Shown piece after piece: positions 25,819 through 34,076 of a stretch of DNA of 50,569 nucleotides. The DNA lies in NCBI GenBank assembly GCA_947175495.1, contig CAMWNB010000012.1, positions 1 to 50,569 on the forward strand, in the 5' to 3' direction. The stretch comes from an uncultured Porphyromonadaceae bacterium. Lineage in GTDB: Bacteria > Bacteroidota > Bacteroidia > Bacteroidales > Muribaculaceae. The notes under the pieces were generated by a model that ran no database searches, was not told the origin of the DNA, and saw only the letters and a list, made by a program, of their open reading frames with translations. The stretch's first letter is position 1. Each line of letters opens with the position of its first letter. A program made the translations under genes and the position numbers.

Positions 25819-26778
25819 ATGGTCGAGTTGTTTGAAAAGTCAGGCATCTTAAGTCTTGGCAGCAGATTGCGCTGGCTGTCGGACATGGTCACGCGTGACG
25901 CCGGCGAAATTTATAAAATTTATGGCTTGGACATTAAGCCGAAATGGTTCCCTGTGCTATATATGTTGTTTAAAGGCACGGACAATTCAGTCACAGGCAT
26001 AGCAAAATCCATAGGGCAGACGCATCCTTCAGTGAGTAATCTTGTCAAGGAGTTGACTGCCGCGGGACTTACAGAAGAATCAAAGAGTGGCGACGACCGC
26101 CGCACAACGCTCGTGCGGCTTTCGGCCAAGGGGCGTAAGCTTGAGCCACAGCTGATGCAGGTGTGTGAGGATGTCAAGGCCGTTGTGGAGTCGATAGATT
26201 CAAAGGCCACAGACAGATTGTGGAATGCCATTGGCTATTGGGAGAGATGTCTTGATGAAAAGTCATTGCTTGCCAGGGTCGCCGATGAGAGAAAACGGCG
26301 GGAGTCCGACGTTGTCGAGATTGTAGACTATAGTCCGGAACATCTTGAGGTGTTCAAGAGGCTGAATATTATGTGGATAAACAGCCATTGGTCGCTTGAG
26401 CCGCACGACCTTGAAGTGTTGAGCAGTCCGGAAGACGCAATCTTGTCGAAAGGAGGATGTGTGCTTGTGGCGCTTGTCGGGGGCCGAGCGATGGGAGTGG
26501 TGGCTCTTTGCCGGATGAATAATAGTGAATACGATTTTGAGTTGGCGAAACTCGCGGTTGATCCCGAAGCCCGTGGTTCCGGTATTGGAGAAGCAATATG
26601 CCGTGCAGCTATAGCGCGGGCGGAGTCTCTCGGAGCCAAACGGCTGTTTTTGGAAAGCAACACACTCCTTAAACCGGCCATCAGTCTTTACCGAAAAATC
26701 GGATTCACCGAACTGAAAGAATACCATCCCGCTTACAAGCGCGGAGACATACAAATGGAACTGACTATCAAAAAATAA
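25819..26778 (+). CDS. MarR-type regulator fused to a GNAT acetyltransferase
   Basis: The 319-residue protein has two domains. The N-terminal half (about 20-145) is a MarR winged helix, with VTGIAKSIGQTHPSVSNLVKEL as recognition region and the wing SGDDRRTTLVRLSAKG. The C-terminal half (about 165-317) is a GNAT fold with the acetyl-CoA motif LAVDPEARGSGIGEAIC and the C-terminal SLYRKIGFTEL. Such bifunctional proteins are known across bacteria; the ligand and the acetylated substrate are usually not known. The downstream cupin gene begins 7 bases after its stop and is probably its co-transcribed partner. Confidence 0.9.
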   Translation: MVELFEKSGILSLGSRLRWLSDMVTRDAGEIYKIYGLDIKPKWFPVLYMLFKGTDNSVTGIAKSIGQTHPSVSNLVKELTAAGLTEESKSGDDRRTTLVRLSAKGRKLEPQLMQVCEDVKAVVESIDSKATDRLWNAIGYWERCLDEKSLLARVADERKRRESDVVEIVDYSPEHLEVFKRLNIMWINSHWSLEPHDLEVLSSPEDAILSKGGCVLVALVGGRAMGVVALCRMNNSEYDFELAKLAVDPEARGSGIGEAICRAAIARAESLGAKRLFLESNTLLKPAISLYRKIGFTELKEYHPAYKRGDIQMELTIKK

Positions 26779-26785
26779 AAATCGG

Positions 26786-27121
26786 ATGCTTAAAACAGTA
26801 GTCAAGAAAGACGATGCGGTCAAGCGCATGTTCAAAGGTGTAAACCTCGATTCCCTTGCCGTCGGAGAAAAGTCAATGGTAACTAAAATGAATTATGTCG
26901 TTGGCAACTATGCGGCCGTCCATCGACATCCGCACGAGCAGTGTGGCTACGTCATCTCCGGAAGGCATCGTCTTGTCGTGGAATGTGAGCCAAGGATAGA
27001 TGTGGTTCTGGAAGCTGGCGACAGTTATGCGATACCTGGAAATACGCCTCATTCGTTTGAGGTTCTGGAGGCCGGTGAGGTCATAGATGTATTCACTCCA
27101 CAACGCGAAGACTACTTGTAG
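26786..27121 (+). CDS. Small single-domain cupin
   Basis: The 111-residue protein is a single cupin barrel. Motif 1 is HRHPHEQCGYVISGRHRLVVE (two His, a third His and a Gln in the metal-ligand positions); motif 2 is GDSYAIPGNTPHSFEV. The set His-His-Gln-His could bind a divalent metal. Proteins of this kind are dioxygenases, isomerases or small-molecule sensors; the substrate cannot be predicted. It forms a two-gene unit with the MarR-GNAT gene, closed by a strong terminator at 27158-27190. Confidence 0.82.
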   Translation: MLKTVVKKDDAVKRMFKGVNLDSLAVGEKSMVTKMNYVVGNYAAVHRHPHEQCGYVISGRHRLVVECEPRIDVVLEAGDSYAIPGNTPHSFEVLEAGEVIDVFTPQREDYL

Positions 27122-27157
27122 GATTCAGCATTGGGACATCGTTTCATCCATCCGCTT

Positions 27158-27190
27158 GCAGTCGGCCGACATTGCCGGCTGCATTTTTTT
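27158..27190 (+). terminator. Strong intrinsic terminator after the cupin gene
   Basis: GCAGTCGGC at 27158-27166 pairs with GCCGGCTGC at 27174-27182 (one G-U pair, 7-nt loop) and is followed by A and seven T. It separates the MarR-GNAT/cupin unit from the glycoside hydrolase gene. Confidence 0.9.
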
Positions 27191-27249
27191 GAATAAGCTT
27201 CGTCGAAACTAACGGCTATTATTTTAGCAGAAGGTCGGATTTTTTTCAT

Positions 27250-27257
27250 TACCTTTG
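27250..27257 (+). promoter_or_regulatory. -7 element of the GH2 gene promoter
   Basis: TACCTTTG at 27250-27257, followed by C, is a full match to TAnnTTTG. It gives a leader of about 25 bases to the ATG at 27289. No clear -33 TTTG is present at 20 bases upstream, so the promoter may need an activator. Confidence 0.6.
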
Positions 27258-27288
27258 CAGACACAATCAATATCCATATTCTTTAGCC

Positions 27289-29118
27289 ATGAAAATACGG
27301 TGCTTCGCGACGGCTGTCGCTCTTTCTGCCGTGTGCGTGGCCTTGGCATCCTCGCCCGATGCAGGCACGCGCCCGCTCATCCAGAACGCTCATGCTCGCG
27401 ATGCGCTCTCGCTCGACGGGCAATGGAAGATAATAGTCGATCCTTACGAGAACGGCTACTACGACTACCGCCTCAATCCCACCGACGAAGGCTATGCGCA
27501 GGACCGCGACTATACCGACCGCACCCGGCTGCAGGAATATGAATTCGAGACCGACCGCTCGCTCAACGTACCCGGCGACTGGAACACGCAGATGCCCGAG
27601 CTTTACTACTACGAAGGCACCGTGTGGTATCGCAAGCGTTTTAACTACACCCCCGAAGCCTCCTGCCGCCAGTTTCTGCACTTCGACGGCGCCAACTACA
27701 ACACCATTGTGTGGCTCAACGGCCGCCGTCTGGGCAACCACCGCGGTGGCTTCACCGGCTTTACCTTTGAGGTGACCGATTTGCTGAACGACGGCGAGAA
27801 CAGCGTCGTTGTGAAGGTCGACAACAAGCGCGAGCCCGAAGGCGTGCCCACCGTCAACTCCGACTGGTGGAACTATGGCGGCATCACCCGCAGCGTAAAC
27901 CTTCTCGAAACTCCGGCCACATTCATAAGCGATTACACATTGCATCTTGCCGACACCCCGAATGGAGGCCTTTCCGGCTGTATCACTCTGGATGGCGACG
28001 ACAAGGCCTCCCGTGAGTTCACCGTGACTATTCCCGAGCTGAAAGCCACGGTCAGCGGCGTCACAGATGCCGACGGACATGCCGAGTTCTCTCTCAAGGC
28101 GCGCCCTGAGTTGTGGTCGCCGGAATCGCCGCGGCTCTACGATGTCACATTCGCTATCGACGGCGACGACGTGGCCGACCGCATTGGCTTCCGCACCATC
28201 GCCACCGACGGCACCCGCCTGCTCCTCAACGGCAAAGAGATTTTCTGCCGGGGCATAAGCATCCACGAGGAAGCGCCGTTCACCAACGGACGCGCATGGA
28301 ATCGCGACCAGGCCGAGACGCTGCTCGACTGGGCCGCCGATCTGGGCTGCAACTTCGTGCGCCTTGCCCATTACCCCCACAACGAACATATGGTGCGCGC
28401 CGCCGAGGAGCGCGGCATGCTTGTGTGGTCGGAAATACCTGTCTATTGGACCATCCACTGGGACGATGCCGACACCTACGCCAATGCCGAACGTCAGCTT
28501 TCCGATATGATTGCCCGCGACAGAAACCGGTGTGCGGTCGTGGTGTGGAGCATTGCCAACGAGACACCCGTCAGCGACGCGCGCAACCGTTTCCTCGGCT
28601 CACTGGCCGACAAGGCACGTGCGCTCGACGGCACACGCCTCATCGGTGCGGCCATGGAGAAGCGCGAGGTAAGCCCCGGAGTCATGACTGTCGACGACCC
28701 GCTCAGCGACATAATCGACCTGGTGAGCTTCAACGAGTATGTGGGCTGGTACGACGGCACCAACGAGAAGTGCGACCGGGTCAGCTGGACTTTCGATGTG
28801 AAAAAGCCGGTGTTCATCAGTGAGTTCGGCGGTGGCGCGCGCTACGGCTGTCATGGCGACACCACCACCCTTTTTACCGAAGAGAACCAGGAAGATCTCT
28901 ATCGCCGCCACACCGCCATGCTCGACCGCATCCCCGGCCTTGCAGGCTGTACGCCATGGATTCTTAAAGACTTCCGCTCGCCGCGCCGTCAGCTGCGTGG
29001 CATACAGGACGACTTCAACCGCAAAGGTCTCGTTTCCGAACAGGGGCAGAAAAAGAAAGCCTACTATGTGCTGCGCGACTGGTACGCCCGCAAGCGCGCC
29101 GCGCACACACAACGATAG
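27289..29118 (+). CDS. Secreted glycoside hydrolase family 2 (beta-glucuronidase/beta-galactosidase-like)
   Basis: The 609-residue protein has an N-terminal signal sequence (about 1-21), then a GH2 sugar-binding domain (WYRKRF, FDGANYNTIVWLNGRRLG, NYGGITRSV), an immunoglobulin-like domain at about 220-305 and a TIM barrel from about 310. The predicted acid/base is Glu425 in SIANETPVSD and the nucleophile is Glu512 in FISEFGGG. The length and the GITRSV and HYPHNEHM motifs are like beta-glucuronidase-type members. Glucuronidases usually carry an Asn-x-Lys motif that binds the carboxylate; the DNETKG-type form is not evident here, so galactosidase or another activity remains open. It has its own promoter and precedes the utilisation locus regulator, so it may be part of the same locus. 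Confidence 0.88.
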   Translation: MKIRCFATAVALSAVCVALASSPDAGTRPLIQNAHARDALSLDGQWKIIVDPYENGYYDYRLNPTDEGYAQDRDYTDRTRLQEYEFETDRSLNVPGDWNTQMPELYYYEGTVWYRKRFNYTPEASCRQFLHFDGANYNTIVWLNGRRLGNHRGGFTGFTFEVTDLLNDGENSVVVKVDNKREPEGVPTVNSDWWNYGGITRSVNLLETPATFISDYTLHLADTPNGGLSGCITLDGDDKASREFTVTIPELKATVSGVTDADGHAEFSLKARPELWSPESPRLYDVTFAIDGDDVADRIGFRTIATDGTRLLLNGKEIFCRGISIHEEAPFTNGRAWNRDQAETLLDWAADLGCNFVRLAHYPHNEHMVRAAEERGMLVWSEIPVYWTIHWDDADTYANAERQLSDMIARDRNRCAVVVWSIANETPVSDARNRFLGSLADKARALDGTRLIGAAMEKREVSPGVMTVDDPLSDIIDLVSFNEYVGWYDGTNEKCDRVSWTFDVKKPVFISEFGGGARYGCHGDTTTLFTEENQEDLYRRHTAMLDRIPGLAGCTPWILKDFRSPRRQLRGIQDDFNRKGLVSEQGQKKKAYYVLRDWYARKRAAHTQR

Positions 29119-29168
29119 GCGCTCTTTCTTTTTTGGGGCGGGAGCGATGCCGCTTGCGAAAAAAGTGT

Positions 29169-29176
29169 TATTTTTG
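29169..29176 (+). promoter_or_regulatory. -7 element of the TPR regulator promoter
   Basis: TATTTTTG followed by C at 29169-29176 matches TAnnTTTG. Transcription would begin near 29182, which makes the ATG at 29185 almost leaderless and favours the ATG at 29206. No good -33 element is visible. Confidence 0.5.
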
Positions 29177-29205
29177 CGGCTGCAATGGCTGTATTACTTA
29201 GAAAT

Positions 29206-30858
29206 ATGATGTCTTGGGTGCTTTGCGTGGCAGCCGCGTTGCCGGCCGGAGCTGCGGCGTCCGCAGTGGCCGATTCGCTCATGCGCGAGCTTGACGATGT
29301 GATTGCCTGCCGCGATATGTACCTGGCAGAAAAGGAGGCGCAGCTCGACTCGCTCGAGCAGGCCGTTAGAACTGCTGCCGACGACCGCGGGCACTTCGAT
29401 GCGCTGGTACATCTCTACGAGGCCTACCACTCTTTCAATGTCGACTCTGCCTATAGCATAAGCCTGCGGCAGGAGGCGCTGGCGCGACGCATCGGCGACC
29501 CCGTGCTGCTGACCAACGCACGTCTCAACCGTGCTGAGTTGCTGAGCGCCACAGGTATGTACCACGAGACGCTGGCCATCATGGATTCCGTGCGCCTTGC
29601 CGACCTCCCCGACTATCTGCACCCGTACTATTACCATATTAAGCGCACCGTGTACGGCCGGATGGCCGACTATGCCGCTTTCGGCCCCGAACGCGAACAG
29701 TACGACCGGCTCACCCGCATGTATCGCGACTCCATCATGGCCGCCAACGCGCCAAATACGCTGGCCCACGTCGTCACCAAGGCCGACTGTCTCAACGTGA
29801 AGGGCCACCCCGGGGAGGCTGTGCGGCTGCTTAAGGCCTTCATGGACTCGGCCGCGCTGTCTGAGCACGAGCGCGCGATATGCGCCTGGACGCTGTCCGA
29901 GGCCTACGGGATATTGGGCGACCGTGTTTCGCAGAAAGAGCAGTTGCTGGTGTCGTCCATCGCCGACATGCGCTCATCGGTGCGAGAATATGTGTCGTTG
30001 CGCCAGCTGGCGCTGATGCTCTATGAGGACGGCGACCTCGATCGCGCCTACAGCTTCATGAACATAGCAGTGGATGATGCCGCCAAATGCAACGCCCGCC
30101 AGCGCATCGTGGAGCTGAACTCGTCGTATCCCAAAATCAATGGCATATATGTGGACACCGTGCGCACGCAGAAGCGTCGGCTCGAGTGGACCATCGTCAT
30201 CATCACAGTGCTGTCGCTTGTGCTGCTCGCGTCGCTGCTGTATGTGCGCAAGCAGATGAGCCGCATAGCCCGCGCGCGCAAAGAAACCGAGGAGGCCAAC
30301 AGGCGTCTCGAGGAAATGGCAGGCCGGCTCAAGGCGTCGAACGCCGCCCTCAGCGATGCCAACAGTTCCATAGCCGAAATATCCGAGCTCAAGGAAGTGT
30401 ACATCGGTCGATACATGGACCAGTGCATGGTCTACATCGAGAAACTCGACACCTATCGCAAGTCGATCGGCAAACTGCTCAAGACGGGCAAGAGCGACGA
30501 ACTGAAAGAACTTGTGAAGTCGACTGTGCTGACCGACGATGAACTCAAGATGTTCTACGAACAGTTCGACCGCACGTTCCTGCGTCTGTTCCCCACATTC
30601 GTGGAAGACCTCAACAACCTCCTGCTTCCCGAAGAAGCCATAGTGCCAAAACGCGCCGGCTCGCTCAACACCGAGCTGCGCATATTCGCCCTGATACGCC
30701 TGGGCATCACCGACAGCGACAAGATTGCGAAATTCCTGCGATATTCGCTCACCACTATCTACAACTACCGCACCAAAGTGCGCAACAAAGCCCGCGGCGA
30801 CCGCTCCCTTCTGGAGGCGGAAGTGATGAAGATTGGCCGCGCACGGCGTCCCCAGTAG
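29206..30858 (+). CDS. Membrane TPR regulator with C-terminal HTH (SusR/DUF6377-like)
   Basis: The roughly 550-residue protein has a signal sequence, a periplasmic region of TPR-like helices (about 25-320, e.g. NARLNRAELLSATGMYHETLAIM), one transmembrane helix at about 325-348, a coiled coil (about 350-400) and a C-terminal domain with a helix-turn-helix at about 495-528 (LGITDSDKIAKFLRYSLTTIYNYRTKVRNKA). This layout is that of the SusR-like regulators next to SusC/SusD genes in Bacteroidales. They sense an oligosaccharide in the periplasm and activate the locus from the membrane. It lies directly upstream of susC, separated by a 205-base regulatory region. The start at 29206 is preferred because of the promoter position; ATG 29185 adds seven residues. 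Confidence 0.83.
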   Translation: MMSWVLCVAAALPAGAAASAVADSLMRELDDVIACRDMYLAEKEAQLDSLEQAVRTAADDRGHFDALVHLYEAYHSFNVDSAYSISLRQEALARRIGDPVLLTNARLNRAELLSATGMYHETLAIMDSVRLADLPDYLHPYYYHIKRTVYGRMADYAAFGPEREQYDRLTRMYRDSIMAANAPNTLAHVVTKADCLNVKGHPGEAVRLLKAFMDSAALSEHERAICAWTLSEAYGILGDRVSQKEQLLVSSIADMRSSVREYVSLRQLALMLYEDGDLDRAYSFMNIAVDDAAKCNARQRIVELNSSYPKINGIYVDTVRTQKRRLEWTIVIITVLSLVLLASLLYVRKQMSRIARARKETEEANRRLEEMAGRLKASNAALSDANSSIAEISELKEVYIGRYMDQCMVYIEKLDTYRKSIGKLLKTGKSDELKELVKSTVLTDDELKMFYEQFDRTFLRLFPTFVEDLNNLLLPEEAIVPKRAGSLNTELRIFALIRLGITDSDKIAKFLRYSLTTIYNYRTKVRNKARGDRSLLEAEVMKIGRARRPQ

Positions 30859-30884
30859 GGGGTAGGAGAGGTCTGAATACCCCC
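30858..30884 (+). terminator. Hairpin after the regulator gene
   Basis: GGGGGTA at 30858-30864 pairs with TACCCCC at 30878-30884 across a 13-nt loop, followed by AAAACGCTCACTTTTT. The T-run is 10 bases away, so termination efficiency is uncertain. It starts on the last base of the regulator stop codon. Confidence 0.45.
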
Positions 30885-30949
30885 AAAACGCTCACTTTTT
30901 ACTACCAAAAAACGTCCCGCTTTGGCGGTTAAGTCTCTGATGCTCAGTT

Positions 30950-30969
30950 GTGAAGTGCTTTCAATTCAC
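30950..30969. promoter_or_regulatory. Possible operator upstream of susC
   Basis: GTGAA at 30950-30954 and TTCAC at 30965-30969 form an inverted repeat with a 10-base spacer. It ends about 20 bases before the -33 element of the susC promoter, a suitable place for activator binding. The arms are short, so chance is possible. Confidence 0.3.
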
Positions 30970-30988
30970 TACATTTTAGGCATGTGGC

Positions 30989-31020
30989 ATTGACATGGCA
31001 TTTTTATGTATGTAATTTTG
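30989..31020 (+). promoter_or_regulatory. Bacteroidetes-type promoter of the SusC/D operon
   Basis: ATTG at 30989-30992, a 20-base spacer and TAATTTTG at 31013-31020 match the consensus. The ATG of susC at 31064 follows after a leader of about 37 bases. The rest of the 205-base gap holds the hairpin at 30858 and the inverted repeat at 30950. Confidence 0.75.
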
Positions 31021-31063
31021 CATCGGTAGAAACCCGCAACAATAATCTAATATCATTATTCAA

Positions 31064-34057
31064 ATGGCAAAAAGTAGCAGTAAGCTTCACTCGCTGTTTC
31101 TGATGCTGATGCTGTTGGCCGGCTTCGCGTTCGCGTCGGCTCAGCAGATAAACGTATCGGGCACAGTGGCCGATGCCTCCGGCGAACCCCTCATCGGGGT
31201 AAGCGTGACGGCGGCAGGCGCAAAAACCGGCGGTGCGGTCACCGACATCGACGGCAACTACACAATCCAGGTCGATACAAAAGGACGCCTGCGTTTCTCT
31301 TATATAGGATACGAGACGCAGGAAGTGGCCGTGGCCGGCCGTGCTAAAATCGACGTGGTGATGCACGAAAACTCCGAAGTGCTCAATGAAGTCGTGGTCA
31401 TCGGCTACGGCACCATGGACAAGAAAGAGCTCACCTCGGCCATCTCGCATGTGGGCGAGAAAGATTTCCTCTCTGTCAGCACTCTTGACCCCTCCATGAT
31501 GATTCAAGGCAAAGTGCCCGGCGTGTCCATCACCAACACCGGCGCCGGCGACCCAAACAATCAGGCCAGCATACAGATTCGCGGCGTGTCATCGCGCAAC
31601 GCGGGTCTCGGACCGCTCATCGTGATTGACGGCGTGCCCGGAGGCAATCTCACCAACATCAACCCCAACGACATCGCATCGTTCGACATCCTCAAGGACG
31701 GTGCCGCATCGGCCATCTACGGCACGCGCGGTTCCAACGGCGTCATACTCGTCACCACCAAGAAAGGCAGCAAAGACGGCTCTACACACACATCCTACAC
31801 CGGCACCTTCGCCTGGGACAAGGCCAACCGCGACCTCGACATGATGAGCGCGCAGGACTACCGCGATGTGCGTCTCGGATGGGGTGACCGAGGAGTAGAC
31901 CTCGGCGGCAACGAAGACTGGTTTGATGCGGTGACGCGTACAGGCTTCACCACGCAGCACACTCTCACCGTCAGCGGAGGCAACGAGCGCAGCAACTACC
32001 GCGTCAGCGCCGACTATCGCAACGCCAACGGCATCGACCTGCGCAGCGCACGCGAAGAGTACGGCGCACGAGCATCGGTGATGCACACCACCAAAGGCGG
32101 CCTGTTCACCGTCAATCTGAATGTGGCTCCACGCATCATCTATCGCGACAATGCCGACTGGAACGTGTTCCGCAACGCCATAGAAGCCAACCCCACCACG
32201 CCCATCATGGACCCGGACAATCCCAACCGTTACTATAATTTTCAGGGCCAGGTGGTTGGCAACAACCCCGTGGAGCTGATGAAACTTGAAAAAGACCATG
32301 CCGACACCAAGCTGCTCGACTGGGACGGCACCATCAAGCTCAACCTGTTGCCCCTGCTGGCCAAGGACGGCGAGAGCAACCAGACGCTCAGCACCCAGAT
32401 AATGTTTGCCGACCACCAGTACAGCAACAACAACTCCTGGTTCCGCCCCTCCACCAGCACCCAGGCCATCAACGCCGGCTACGATGGCGAAGCCAGCCGA
32501 AGCTACAGCAAAGAGCGCCAGTATGTAGTGGAATGGCTTGCCAACTACAGCGCCCGCTTCGCCGACAAGCACAATCTCAAGGTGATGACCGGCTACTCCT
32601 ACCAGTACTCGCAGTACTCCGGATTCTCTGCCGAGAACAAGGATTTCCCCAACGACGGCCTCGGTGCCGACAACCTCGGATCCGGCGAACTCGCCAAGGA
32701 AGAAGGCGAGGTGCTGATGGGCAGCTACAAGAACGACTCCAAACTCATCTCCTTCTTCGGTCGCGTAAGCTACGACTTCGAAGGCAAATACCTCTTCACA
32801 GCCTCGCTGCGCCATGAGGGCTCCAGCAAGTTCGGCCAAAACCACAAGTGGGGCAACTTCCCCGCCGTGTCGGCCGGCTGGCGCATCTCGCAGGAGACGT
32901 TCATGAAAGACGTGGAATGGATCAACGACCTCAAGATCCGTGCCGACTATGGTGTCACCGGCAACCAGGACTTCGGCAGCTACATCTCGCTGAACACCAT
33001 GACAGGCTTCGGCTACTATTTCTACAACGGCAAGTACTTCCAGGTATGGGGCCCGTCAAAGAACGTAAACCCCGACCTCAAATGGGAGAAAGGCAAAAAC
33101 TGGAACGTCGGCGTCGACTTCTCCATGTTCAACAACCGCTTCTACGGCTCGCTCAACTACTTCAACCGTCGCCAGCAGGATTTGCTCGGCAACTACAAGG
33201 TGTCCGTGCCGCCATATCTCTTCGACGAAACCTACGTCAACGTGGGCACTATGAAGAATACCGGCTTTGAATTCGACCTTAGCTTCAACGCGGTCAACAC
33301 CAAGGACTTCGGCTACAATTTCAACGTCGTAGGCACCGTAATGTCCAACAAGTTCGTCGACTTCAGCAATTCTCAGTACGTCGGCCAGGACTTCTACAAC
33401 GTCTGCGACACGCAGGATCCATATCCTTTCTACTCGCTGCAGCGCATCGAGAAAGGCGAGTCGCTCGGCAACTTCTACATGTGGAAATACGCCGGCATCA
33501 CAACCGACGGCGACTGGCTCGTGTACGACCGCGAGGGCGACATAATCCGAGCCTCGCAGGCCACCGACGAAGACCGCCGCATCGTGGGCAACGGCATGCC
33601 CAAGTTCACCATGTCGACCAGCCACAACTTCCGCTACCGCAACTTCGATCTGGCTCTATTCTTCCGCGGTGCCTTTGGATTCGACATCTTCAACATTCAC
33701 GAGTTCTACTACGGCACGCGCAACTTCACGGGCAACATGCTCAAGACTGCCTATGGCCGCAACTTCGACATCAACCCCAACGCCAACCCCGTGGTGTGCG
33801 ACTACTTCCTGGAACGCGGCGACTACTTCAAGCTCGACCAGGTGACGCTCGGCTACACGCTGTCGGTGCCCAAGGCTCGCTTCATCGACCGCCTGCGCGT
33901 CTACGGCACAGTGAAAAATGTGTTCACCCTCACCAAGTTCACCGGCGTGGACCCATCCACCTATCAGGTGAACGGTCTCACCCCCGGCGGCCAGGGCTCG
34001 CGCACCTACTATCCATCCACGCGCCAGTTCATCCTGGGTCTGCAACTCGATTTCTAA
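31064..34057 (+). CDS. susC: SusC-type TonB-dependent outer membrane transporter
   Basis: The 997-residue protein has a signal sequence ending near SAQQ (about residue 28), an N-terminal carboxypeptidase-regulatory-like domain at about 29-92 (GTVADASGEPLIGVSV), the TonB-box-proximal VVVIGYGTMDKKELT, and a plug domain with the SusC marker LIVIDGVPGG and GAASAIYGTRGSNGVILVTTKKG. A 22-strand barrel follows and ends with an aromatic residue (LDF), as required for barrel assembly. SusC proteins import oligosaccharides with energy from TonB. The partner SusD gene begins 19 bases downstream. Use of codons is GC-rich, unlike the capsule genes. Confidence 0.96.
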   Translation: MAKSSSKLHSLFLMLMLLAGFAFASAQQINVSGTVADASGEPLIGVSVTAAGAKTGGAVTDIDGNYTIQVDTKGRLRFSYIGYETQEVAVAGRAKIDVVMHENSEVLNEVVVIGYGTMDKKELTSAISHVGEKDFLSVSTLDPSMMIQGKVPGVSITNTGAGDPNNQASIQIRGVSSRNAGLGPLIVIDGVPGGNLTNINPNDIASFDILKDGAASAIYGTRGSNGVILVTTKKGSKDGSTHTSYTGTFAWDKANRDLDMMSAQDYRDVRLGWGDRGVDLGGNEDWFDAVTRTGFTTQHTLTVSGGNERSNYRVSADYRNANGIDLRSAREEYGARASVMHTTKGGLFTVNLNVAPRIIYRDNADWNVFRNAIEANPTTPIMDPDNPNRYYNFQGQVVGNNPVELMKLEKDHADTKLLDWDGTIKLNLLPLLAKDGESNQTLSTQIMFADHQYSNNNSWFRPSTSTQAINAGYDGEASRSYSKERQYVVEWLANYSARFADKHNLKVMTGYSYQYSQYSGFSAENKDFPNDGLGADNLGSGELAKEEGEVLMGSYKNDSKLISFFGRVSYDFEGKYLFTASLRHEGSSKFGQNHKWGNFPAVSAGWRISQETFMKDVEWINDLKIRADYGVTGNQDFGSYISLNTMTGFGYYFYNGKYFQVWGPSKNVNPDLKWEKGKNWNVGVDFSMFNNRFYGSLNYFNRRQQDLLGNYKVSVPPYLFDETYVNVGTMKNTGFEFDLSFNAVNTKDFGYNFNVVGTVMSNKFVDFSNSQYVGQDFYNVCDTQDPYPFYSLQRIEKGESLGNFYMWKYAGITTDGDWLVYDREGDIIRASQATDEDRRIVGNGMPKFTMSTSHNFRYRNFDLALFFRGAFGFDIFNIHEFYYGTRNFTGNMLKTAYGRNFDINPNANPVVCDYFLERGDYFKLDQVTLGYTLSVPKARFIDRLRVYGTVKNVFTLTKFTGVDPSTYQVNGLTPGGQGSRTYYPSTRQFILGLQLDF

Positions 34058-34076
34058 CCAGCTAATACCTCAAGAA

